Assembly (NCBI GenBank): GCA_937916035.1
Contig: CALGIH010000340.1
Span: 1-6,634 of the forward strand
Source: an uncultured Lacinutrix sp.
Lineage (GTDB): Bacteria; Bacteroidota; Bacteroidia; Flavobacteriales; Flavobacteriaceae
Reading direction: 5' to 3'
Length of the DNA stretch: 6,634 nt
Positions 1 through 5,241 of the stretch are shown here, in pieces. Position 1 is the stretch's first letter. Every line of letters begins with the position of its first letter. The notes below the pieces were generated by a model that saw nothing but the letters and a program-made list of their open reading frames with translations, was not told the origin of the DNA and searched no databases. Made by a program: the position numbers and the translations under genes.

Positions 1-337
1 GCACTGCTTTACAATGTGCAATCCCAGAGATGAGATCGCCTTCTGGGTTTTGTTTAGTAGTATCGTAGTTAGTATCTAATGGCATATTGATATAGTGCCA
101 GGTATTAAATTGGTCATAGTGATCGTCAGACTTTATTTCATCTGGAAATGTAGATACAAACGCTAGAGACTCCTGATTAAGTAATTTCTTAATTGCACGT
201 TTAGTCTTACCATTTAAGTGGCTATCTGCAATTGCTCCTACAGTGCGATGCCCTGTTTTACCCCATCTTACACCTGCATTCAAAGGGTTTAAAAGAAGGA
301 GGCAGATGCTAATGGTAAGAATGTTTTTAAAGGACAT
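1..337 (-). CDS. S1/P1-type zinc-dependent nuclease, N-terminal part (3' end outside window)
   Basis: Secreted or periplasmic nuclease of the S1/P1 family, which cleaves single-stranded DNA and RNA (often also 3'-nucleotides) using three zinc ions. Only the first 112 residues are in the window. Residues 1-21 look like a signal peptide (MSFKNIL, then a hydrophobic run to LNA). The family signature WGKTGH follows at 25-30, FPDEIKSD at 64-71 and TWHYINMP at 79-86. W25, H30, D66 and H81 match the zinc ligands Trp1, His6, Asp45 and His60 of P1 nuclease; the W-to-H (5) and D-to-H (15) spacings are identical. The remaining ligands would lie beyond the left edge. The start is fixed by an in-frame stop 15 bases upstream. 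Oddity: the likely cleavage site after A21 leaves three residues before the Trp, whose free amino group is a ligand in the fungal enzymes. Family assignment is secure; exact substrate is not. Confidence 0.9.
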   Translation of the reverse strand, partial: MSFKNILTISICLLLLNPLNAGVRWGKTGHRTVGAIADSHLNGKTKRAIKKLLNQESLAFVSTFPDEIKSDDHYDQFNTWHYINMPLDTNYDTTKQNPEGDLISGIAHCKAV

Positions 338-369
338 GATAGTATGTTGTAATTATAAAATAGAGACCG

Positions 370-402
370 TAAAGATAGTAGTAATTTTTGGGTGTCATAC
401 AA
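370..402 (-). promoter_or_regulatory. Possible promoter of the S1/P1 nuclease gene
   Basis: Reading the minus strand, TTG (402-400), a 22-base spacer and TATCTTTA (377-370) resemble the Bacteroidota promoter (TTG / TAnnTTTG), with one mismatch at the last base of the -7 box. A transcript would start about 26 bases before the nuclease start codon. The match is plausible but could be chance in AT-rich DNA. Confidence 0.35.
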
Positions 403-464
403 TTTTACGTCGTAGAAAGCAAGAATGATTTATAGACATAATGTAGCGTGAAGCAGTGCTTCTT

Positions 465-566
465 TTACTTAATGTCATCATAGAGCTTAATAACTGTAAA
501 AGCCCAAACAATGACACAAATCGCCACTACGATTGAAAACCAAAAAATAAAATTACTTAGGTCCAT
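465..566 (-). CDS. 33-residue single-pass membrane micro-protein, overlapping the upstream gene
   Basis: A very short gene encoding MDLSNFIFWF... to ...KLYDDIK. Residues 6-26 form one hydrophobic segment rich in Phe, Trp, Val and Ile, followed by a short charged tail (KLYDD), so it is probably a single-pass inner-membrane protein. Its ATG lies inside the last codons of the 62-residue membrane protein, in another frame, with a 14-base overlap that suggests translational coupling. I do not recognise a named family. Support comes from the overlap, the membrane-type composition and the same strand; the small size makes chance possible. About 127 bases separate it from the nuclease gene downstream, which has its own possible promoter. 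Confidence 0.55.
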   Translation of the reverse strand: MDLSNFIFWFSIVVAICVIVWAFTVIKLYDDIK

Positions 567-741
567 TGGTTATAATTTTAAAAAGGATAATTAAACCAAG
601 AATCATGGGTGCCCACATTCCTAAAAAGATACCATGGAGTTCATGACCATTTAAAAATAGGGATTCAGCTATAATGATAATGATAGCACAAAGTATTAAT
701 AGAAGTAAACTAGGCGTACCGAGTTTTTTAATAAAAGACAT
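553..741 (-). CDS. 62-residue two-pass membrane protein of unknown function
   Basis: A small hydrophobic protein beginning MSFIKKLGTP. Residues 11-26 (a Leu run, then an Ile run) and roughly 38-57 are predicted membrane segments, joined by a short loop containing N31, H33, E34 and H36; the tail is short and basic. Positive residues at the N-terminus (K5, K6) suggest both ends face the cytoplasm. Short proteins of this look are common hypothetical proteins in flavobacteria, but I cannot attach a function. The last codons overlap the ATG of the 33-residue membrane protein, so the two probably form a coupled pair. A perfect TAnnTTTG box lies about 50 bases upstream. I am fairly sure it is coding because of composition, promoter and overlapping partner. 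Confidence 0.7.
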   Translation of the reverse strand: MSFIKKLGTPSLLLLILCAIIIIIAESLFLNGHELHGIFLGMWAPMILGLIILFKIITNGPK

Positions 742-791
742 ACAAAAGGTTTGATGCTGTAAGGTAAATCATTTTAAAATAAAAACCAATA

Positions 792-799
792 CAAACGTA
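792..799 (-). promoter_or_regulatory. -7 box for the micro-membrane-protein pair
   Basis: On the minus strand this reads TACGTTTG, an exact match to the Bacteroidota -7 consensus TAnnTTTG. Transcription would start near 785-787, giving a leader of about 45 bases before the 62-residue protein. I see no TTG at the expected 17-23 base distance (the nearest is 27 bases upstream), so the -33 element is weak or absent. Confidence 0.45.
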
Positions 800-854
800 A
801 ATCAAGAAAAATAATGAACAGAAAAACAATGTGCTACAACTAATCCCTTTTTCT

Positions 855-862
855 TATCTTTA
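855..862 (+). promoter_or_regulatory. -7 box and A-rich leader for the basic micro-protein
   Basis: TATCTTTA matches TAnnTTTG except for the last base. It is followed by an A-rich leader (861-885) up to the ATG at 886, the kind of leader that replaces a Shine-Dalgarno site in this phylum. No clear -33 TTG is visible. Together with the minus-strand box at 792-799 it makes 742-885 a divergent promoter region. Confidence 0.4.
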
Positions 863-885
863 AAAAAAAATTAAAAAACAAAACC

Positions 886-988
886 ATGGCAAAAACACAA
901 GACGCTAAGAAAAACGCTAAAAAAGAACCACTTTTAACTGCCAAAGAAAAAAAGGCAGCAAAACGCGAAAAGAAGGCTAAACATTGAT
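886..988 (+). CDS. 33-residue lysine/alanine-rich basic micro-protein
   Basis: A tiny gene starting MAKTQDAKKNAKK, ending at the TGA whose last base is 987. Of 33 residues, 12 are Lys and 1 is Arg against few acidic residues, with Ala-Lys-Lys repeats at 7-9, 11-13 and around 24-31. It has no hydrophobic segment, so it should be cytoplasmic and probably disordered or helical, with a surface suited to binding nucleic acid or ribosomes; that role is inference from charge only. An A-rich leader and a near-consensus -7 box precede it. The NYN-LOTUS gene begins 51 bases downstream on the same strand with no clear promoter or terminator between, so the two may be co-transcribed. Low-complexity sequence means any family match must be judged by conserved position, not by score. 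Confidence 0.6.
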
Positions 989-1038
989 TGTTGTAAAGAA
1001 CATTTCAAAAATATAAAGTCAGAACAACCAATCAAACT

Positions 1039-1806
1039 ATGGATATAAAACTTGCAGTACTTATTGATGGCGATAATATTCCTTCAGCTTACGTAAAAGA
1101 AATGATGGAAGAAATTGCCAAATATGGCAATCCAACCATCAAGCGTATTTATGGCGATTTCACCAAGCCACATCTTTCCAAATGGAAAAACATGTTGTTG
1201 GAGAACGCGATTACGCCTATACAGCAGTATGGTTATACCACAGGAAAGAACGCCACCGATTCTGCAATGATTATTGATGCTATGGATATTCTGTATTCAG
1301 AAAAAGTCAATGGCTTTTGTTTGGTTTCTAGCGACAGTGATTTTACACGTTTGGCGACACGTTTACGTGAAGCAGGAATGCAAGTATATGGTATTGGTGA
1401 AAAGAAAACGCCTCATCCATTTATAGTGGCTTGCGATAAATTTATTTATATCGAGATCTTAAAAAATCAAAAATCTAAAGACGAACCAATCTCTGGTGAA
1501 GCTTCGGAGGATTCTAAAGATACTTATGATAAAATAGCACCTAAAGATATTCATATTATTTCATCTACCATTTCCGATTTAGCCGATGATGATGGTTGGG
1601 CATTTTTAGGAGATGTAGGAAGTTTACTCCAAAAGAAGCAACCTAATTTTGATTCTAGAAACTTTGGCTTTGAGAAGTTAACCCCTTTAATAAAATCGAT
1701 TGGTAAGTTTGATATTGAACGCCGTGAAGATTATAGAGGCCGTTCTAAACTGGTTTATGTAAGGAATAAGCCAAAAGCTGATAAGCCTTCGAGAGGGAAG
1801 AAGTAG
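1039..1806 (+). CDS. NYN domain (PIN-like) protein with C-terminal LOTUS/OST-HTH domain
   Basis: Probable RNA-processing protein of the LabA/DUF88 type. The N-terminal NYN domain (about 3-143) is a PIN-like nuclease fold: LIDGDN at 8-13 supplies D10 and D12, D74 lies in NATDSAMIIDAMD (71-83) with D80 following, and SSDSDF at 97-102 supplies D99 and D101. These acidic residues make the expected metal site, so the domain looks catalytically intact. A charged linker (145-168) leads to a LOTUS/OST-HTH winged-helix domain at about 168-243, marked by DGWAFLGDVGSLL (185-197), the PNFDSRNFGF stretch (202-211) and LVYVRN (238-243). LOTUS domains bind RNA, including G-rich or G-quadruplex RNA in eukaryotic members. 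The tail is basic (KPKADKPSRGKK). No signal peptide, so cytoplasmic. The last codons lie inside a repeated segment also found downstream of the next gene. Substrate unknown. Confidence 0.9.
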   Translation: MDIKLAVLIDGDNIPSAYVKEMMEEIAKYGNPTIKRIYGDFTKPHLSKWKNMLLENAITPIQQYGYTTGKNATDSAMIIDAMDILYSEKVNGFCLVSSDSDFTRLATRLREAGMQVYGIGEKKTPHPFIVACDKFIYIEILKNQKSKDEPISGEASEDSKDTYDKIAPKDIHIISSTISDLADDDGWAFLGDVGSLLQKKQPNFDSRNFGFEKLTPLIKSIGKFDIERREDYRGRSKLVYVRNKPKADKPSRGKK

Positions 1807-1826
1807 TTTGTGGTTTAAGCAAAAGG
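1788..1826 (+). repeat. Direct repeat core, copy A (covers the 3' end of the NYN gene)
   Basis: This stretch aligns by eye with 2655-2694 at 35 of 40 positions including one gap; the shared core is AGGGAAGAA, GTTTGTGG and GCAAAAGG in the same order. It includes the codons for the last residues of the NYN protein (SRGKK) and its stop. Further shared blocks follow: AATCAGTCT (1863-1871 against 2710-2718) and TAAGTTTGGTT (1894-1904 against 2757-2767). The whole of about 1788-1904 is therefore a diverged duplicate of 2655-2767. A 6-base-pair hairpin (1815-1820 with 1826-1831) is present here but not in copy B. Confidence 0.75.
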
Positions 1827-1893
1827 CTTAAGTTAGAAGGCATAAGGGATTAGGCAATTGATAATCAGTCTCAGTTTACAGTGAGTTAGACTT

Positions 1894-1901
1894 TAAGTTT
1901 G
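1894..1901 (+). promoter_or_regulatory. -7 box for the lipoprotein gene
   Basis: TAAGTTTG matches TAnnTTTG exactly. A start near 1907 would leave a leader of about 43 bases to the lipoprotein ATG at 1950. The same octamer is kept in repeat copy B at 2757-2764, which favours a functional element. No good -33 TTG is visible; GTTTAC at 1874-1879 is the nearest approximation. Confidence 0.45.
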
Positions 1902-1949
1902 GTTGGTTTTCAATTAAGTGAACACTACGAATTAAAACGTAACATAATT

Positions 1950-2633
1950 ATGGACATAAAAAAACTCATTACAGCATTTGTATTCATTGGATGTATAGTT
2001 TCTTGTAACTCAAGTAACAAAACCGAAGGTGCAAATGTGGAGTCTACCAAAAGTGATACAGAATCGATTTCAGTTGAGGTAACTAAAAACTTTACTGAAA
2101 TCGATTCTGATGAAGCTAGAATTGCAACGGCATTAATGGCTGCACCTGCTGAAAGTCGAGATGGATCTAAAGTCATTGGCTATAATATGGCTGGTGAATT
2201 TGTGACACTAAAAGAAGGGACTAACGAATATATTTGTATTGCAGATGATCCTGACAAAGTTGGTTTTAATGCAGCGTGTTATCATAAAAGCCTTGAGCCA
2301 TTTATGGCGAGAGGAAGAGCATTAAGAGCCGAAGGAAAGTCAGCGTTAGAGGTCTTTGATATCCGTGAAGAAGAGGCGAAATCAGGTGAGCTTGATATGG
2401 GTAAATCCGGAGCTACTTTACACATCTATTATGGGGCAAGTAGCTTATATAATCTCGAAACTGCCGAAGTTGAAGGTGCTCAATATCGCTATGTGGTCTA
2501 TATGCCTTGGGCAACATCTGAATCAACAGGGTTACCAGAAAAACCTTTGGCGTCAAATCATCCTTGGATTATGAACCCTGGAACACACAGAGCTCATATT
2601 ATGATTTCGCCTTTAGTAATAGAAAAGGAATAA
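1950..2633 (+). CDS. Uncharacterised lipoprotein, 227 residues
   Basis: An exported lipoprotein of unknown function. The first 18 residues are a lipoprotein signal (MDIKKL, hydrophobic run, then IVSC with lipidated C19). A polar, Ser/Thr/Glu-rich linker follows to about 50, then a conserved-looking domain (about 52-222). Notable features are SDEARIATALMAAPAE (53-68), REGTN-like KEGTNEYIC (88-96), a second cysteine at C110, and an end with NPGTHRAHIMISP (209-221). The APA...DG...KEGTN...C layout reminds me of uncharacterised secreted proteins in other phyla with a LREGTNGWTC motif; this is memory, not a search. C96 and C110 could form a disulphide. I chose the ATG at 1950 rather than the in-frame ATG at 1899 because only 1950 puts the signal at the N-terminus; 1899 also overlaps the promoter box. 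It stands alone between two repeat copies. Confidence 0.8.
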   Translation: MDIKKLITAFVFIGCIVSCNSSNKTEGANVESTKSDTESISVEVTKNFTEIDSDEARIATALMAAPAESRDGSKVIGYNMAGEFVTLKEGTNEYICIADDPDKVGFNAACYHKSLEPFMARGRALRAEGKSALEVFDIREEEAKSGELDMGKSGATLHIYYGASSLYNLETAEVEGAQYRYVVYMPWATSESTGLPEKPLASNHPWIMNPGTHRAHIMISPLVIEKE

Positions 2634-2654
2634 GAAACCTATTGCAACTGGACT

Positions 2655-2694
2655 TTCAAGAGGGAAGAAATGGTTTGTGGTGTAAAGCAAAAGG
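2655..2694 (+). repeat. Direct repeat core, copy B (non-coding, after the lipoprotein gene)
   Basis: The partner of 1788-1826. In the frame equivalent to the NYN gene it still reads SRGKK and then continues WFVV to a stop, so it looks like a copy of that gene's last codons plus downstream DNA, now non-coding. It begins about 20 bases after the lipoprotein stop codon. Confidence 0.7.
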
Positions 2695-2712
2695 TAAAAG
2701 GTAATAGACAAT

Positions 2713-2747
2713 CAGTCTTCCGTCTTCGGTCATAAGTCTTAAGTCAT
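2713..2747 (+). repeat. Five-unit degenerate heptanucleotide tandem repeat
   Basis: Five consecutive 7-base units: CAGTCTT, CCGTCTT, CGGTCAT, AAGTCTT, AAGTCAT. The consensus is NNGTCWT with GTC invariant. It is in the gap between the lipoprotein and peptidase genes. A more decayed version (CAGTCT, CAGTTTA, CAGTGAG) sits at 1866-1885 in the other repeat copy. Similar GTCTT-rich runs are, from memory, common between genes in flavobacteria. Confidence 0.7.
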
Positions 2748-2756
2748 TTCTGTTCA

Positions 2757-2796
2757 TAAGTTTGGTTCATAACGATGCTTGATTTTCTTATATTTG
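2757..2796 (+). promoter_or_regulatory. Promoter region of the M28 peptidase gene
   Basis: TATATTTG at 2789-2796 matches the -7 consensus exactly and would start transcription about 17 bases before the ATG at 2819. TTTG at 2761-2764 lies 24 bases upstream, slightly long for a -33 element. The same TTTG is part of a second exact -7 match, TAAGTTTG (2757-2764), the octamer shared with copy A, so a second upstream start is possible. Confidence 0.55.
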
Positions 2797-2818
2797 TAGG
2801 AAATCAACCATATTAATT

Positions 2819-5035
2819 ATGACATACAAACATTTCTTCACTGCATTAGTACTTACATTTTGTGTTACTACAACCACACTAATGGCTCAATCTTCCGTGA
2901 TGGGCTTTGCGGATGATACTGCAAAAGCACAACTAAAGTTAGAATCCGATTACGACAAATTACTCAACGCGAACAATCTAGACGAATGGATGAAATACAT
3001 GACGGCAGAACCGCATCATGTTGGTTCACCTTATGATAAAAAAGTTGTCGATTTTGTAGCTGCTAAATTTAAAGAATGGGGCTATGAAGTCCGCATTGAA
3101 AAATTCGATGTGCTCTTCCCAACACCAAAATTACGTTTGGTAGAAATGATAGCACCTATAAAATTCACAGCCAGTTTAGTAGAACCACCTGTTGAAGGTG
3201 ATGAGTTTTCTAAGCAAACCAAAGACGCGCTTCCTGGCTATAATGCTTTTTCTGTAGATGGTGATGTCACGGCAGATTTAGTATTTGTAAACTACGGCAT
3301 TCCTGCTGATTATGAAGAATTAGAACGCAGAGGGATTTCTGTTAAAGGGAAAATAGTGATTGCTAAATATGCAGGCTCATGGAGAGGTATCAAGCCAAAA
3401 CTAGCAGCCGAAAAAGGCGCAATTGGTTGCCTTATTTATTCTGATCCTGAAGATGATGGCTACTTCCAAGGTGATGTGTACCCAGAAGGTGCTTTTAAAA
3501 ATGAATATGGGATTCAGCGTGGTTCAGTAATGGACATGCCAATGGCTCCTGGTGATCCCTTAACACCTGGTTATGGCGCCACAGATGATGCCAAGCGTAT
3601 TCCTATTAGTGAAGCCAAGACATTGACCAAAATACCTGTATTACCAATTTCGTATCACGATGCTTTGCCATTATTGACAGCCTTAAAAGGACCTGTGGCA
3701 CCAGAATCGTGGAGAGGTGCTTTGCCAATAACCTATCATATTGGTCCTGGACCAGCAAAAGTGCATTTAAAACTAGAATTTAATTGGGAGTTGAAGCCAG
3801 CGTATGATGTGATTGCGACTATGAAAGGAAGCACCTATCCGGATGAATGGGTGATTCGTGGGAATCATCATGATGCTTGGGTTCATGGTGCTTCAGATCC
3901 TATTAGTGGTTTAGTTGCTTTGATGGAAGAAGCAAGAGCCGTAAGTATTTTGGTAAAAGAAGGCCATCAACCAAAACGTACTATGATGTACTGTGCTTGG
4001 GGAGCTGAAGAGCAAGGCTTATTAGGATCGACTGAATGGGTTGAAACACATGCAAAAGAATTGGAGCAAAAAGCGGTTGCTTATATTAATACCGATGGAA
4101 CAGGAGCGGGGTTTTTAGGAGCTGGAGGTTCACATACCTTAGAGAAATTCTTTGATCAGATTAGTAAATCGGTGATGGATCCACAAACTAACGTGTCTGT
4201 TTTTGACCGTAGAAATGCGATTCAACAAGTATCTGGAGGAGCACCTTGGTCGCATTATGAATTAGAAGCTTTAGGATCTGGATCAGATTATTCACCTTTC
4301 TTTCAACACTTAGGAATTGCCTCTTTTAATATGGGCTTTGGTGGTGAAAGTTCTGGAGGAGAATACCATACCATGTACGATTCTTACAAGCATTACAAAC
4401 GCTTTAAGGATCCTAGTTTTCAATATGGAGTTGCCTTAGCAAAAGTTGCAGGACGTACCAGTTTACGTTTAGCCAATGCGGAATTATTACCTTTTGAGTT
4501 TGGTTATTTTACAACCATTGTTAAAGGCTATGCTGATGAGGTTACAGGAATGGCTGACAAATTAAGAAAGGAAGCAGACACACACAATGCAATGATTGAT
4601 AGCGGCTTGTATGCTTTGGCTAGCGATCCGAAAGACAACCTCAAGGTTCCGAATGCTAAACCAAAAGTGCCTCATTTTAATTTTGCGCCTCTAGAAAATG
4701 CTTTGGGTAATTTAGAGAAGCAATCGAACCGCTTTATGAAAGCGACTCAAAATGGAGTCTCTGATGTTAAGAACAAAGTATCCGTAAATGCTATTTTAAA
4801 AGATATGGAACGCGCTCTGACTAAAGAGCATGGTTTACCTAAGCGTCCTTGGTACAAGCATCATATTTATGCTCCAGGATTTTATACAGGTTATGGTGTG
4901 AAAACACTTCCAGGCGTTAGAGAAGCTATCGAACAGAGTGAATTTAATGATGTGGAAGCGCAAATAAACATTCTGGCGTCTGTGATTAATGAATTTTCAT
5001 CTCAAATAGATAAAGCCGTTTCATTGATGAAATAA
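2819..5035 (+). CDS. Secreted M28 family metallopeptidase, glutamate carboxypeptidase II-like
   Basis: An exported two-zinc exopeptidase with the full layout of human glutamate carboxypeptidase II (GCPII/PSMA) and transferrin receptor. Residues 1-24 are a signal peptide ending in MAQ. The M28 domain (about 45-140 and 325-550) is split by a PA domain (about 145-310) containing YPEGA (221-225) and DPLTPGY (246-252); a dimerisation domain fills about 615-735. The active site is complete: H350, D360 (bridging), E397 (general base), E398, D426 and H517 match His377, Asp387, Glu424, Glu425, Asp453 and His553 of GCPII, with identical spacing for the first five. R189 aligns with the glutamate-binding Arg210, but the Lys699 position is G691 (Tyr700 is kept as Y692), so strict C-terminal glutamate preference is doubtful. 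Likely periplasmic or extracellular, releasing amino acids from peptides. It has its own promoter and ends before a strong terminator. Confidence 0.93.
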   Translation: MTYKHFFTALVLTFCVTTTTLMAQSSVMGFADDTAKAQLKLESDYDKLLNANNLDEWMKYMTAEPHHVGSPYDKKVVDFVAAKFKEWGYEVRIEKFDVLFPTPKLRLVEMIAPIKFTASLVEPPVEGDEFSKQTKDALPGYNAFSVDGDVTADLVFVNYGIPADYEELERRGISVKGKIVIAKYAGSWRGIKPKLAAEKGAIGCLIYSDPEDDGYFQGDVYPEGAFKNEYGIQRGSVMDMPMAPGDPLTPGYGATDDAKRIPISEAKTLTKIPVLPISYHDALPLLTALKGPVAPESWRGALPITYHIGPGPAKVHLKLEFNWELKPAYDVIATMKGSTYPDEWVIRGNHHDAWVHGASDPISGLVALMEEARAVSILVKEGHQPKRTMMYCAWGAEEQGLLGSTEWVETHAKELEQKAVAYINTDGTGAGFLGAGGSHTLEKFFDQISKSVMDPQTNVSVFDRRNAIQQVSGGAPWSHYELEALGSGSDYSPFFQHLGIASFNMGFGGESSGGEYHTMYDSYKHYKRFKDPSFQYGVALAKVAGRTSLRLANAELLPFEFGYFTTIVKGYADEVTGMADKLRKEADTHNAMIDSGLYALASDPKDNLKVPNAKPKVPHFNFAPLENALGNLEKQSNRFMKATQNGVSDVKNKVSVNAILKDMERALTKEHGLPKRPWYKHHIYAPGFYTGYGVKTLPGVREAIEQSEFNDVEAQINILASVINEFSSQIDKAVSLMK

Positions 5036-5080
5036 CTTAAAGCACTAAATAAGGCTATCTGAAAAATGGTTTTAAATGGA

Positions 5081-5156
5081 TGTCATATTGAGCTTGTCGA
5101 AATAAGATACAGTATCCATTGTAAACATGTGAATTCCTGACTGTGCAGGAATGACA
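5081..5156. repeat. Palindromic dispersed-type intergenic repeat
   Basis: The element begins TGTCAT (5081-5086) and ends with its inverse ATGACA (5151-5156). The left half contains ATTGAGCTTGTCGAAATA and the right half contains a hairpin, ATTCCTG (5133-5139) and CAGGAAT (5146-5152) around a 6-base loop. A second inverted pair, AATGGAT (5075-5081) and ATCCATT (5114-5120), encloses the left half. From memory both halves resemble sequences scattered many times between genes in flavobacterial genomes. It has no coding potential and lies between convergent genes. Confidence 0.6.
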
Positions 5157-5209
5157 ACTAATACTTGATGATACTTTAAGCGGATAAAATAAACAGAACT
5201 ATTATTTTG

Positions 5210-5241
5210 AAAAGCACCTTTAACGAGGTGCTTTTTTATTT
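5210..5241 (+). terminator. Bidirectional intrinsic terminator between convergent genes
   Basis: A perfect 10-base-pair stem (AAAAGCACCT at 5210-5219, AGGTGCTTTT at 5226-5235) with loop TTAACG. The plus strand continues with more T residues, ending the peptidase transcript; the minus strand also finishes with TTTT, so it can end the transporter transcript. The stem directly abuts the transporter's stop codon (5236-5238). The remaining gap (5036-5209) holds only the palindromic repeat. Confidence 0.88.

Noticed and set aside
243..428. Plus-strand open frame of 61 codons
   Set aside because: It lies opposite the start of the S1/P1 nuclease, whose zinc-site residues are clear. The plus-strand translation has no recognisable features.
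450..466. GAAGC-AGT-GCTTC hairpin followed by TTTT on the plus strand
   Set aside because: It resembles a short terminator, but the T tract is on the plus strand where no gene ends; on the minus strand, after the 33-residue gene, there is no T run. The stem is only 5 base pairs with a 3-base loop.
1815..1831. TTAAGC-AAAAG-GCTTAA hairpin after the NYN gene
   Set aside because: There is no T tract after it and the stem is not kept in repeat copy B, so I do not call it a terminator.
1925..2176. Minus-strand open frame of 83 codons
   Set aside because: Antisense shadow of the lipoprotein gene, covering its signal sequence and linker.
2356..2574. Plus-strand frame of 72 codons inside the lipoprotein gene
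   Set aside because: Alternative-frame shadow with no promoter or start-site support of its own.
2670..2735. Short frame ATGGTTTGTGGTG... with an AGGGAAGAA sequence before it
   Set aside because: It encodes only about 21 residues, arises inside repeat copy B, and the ATG is absent from copy A.
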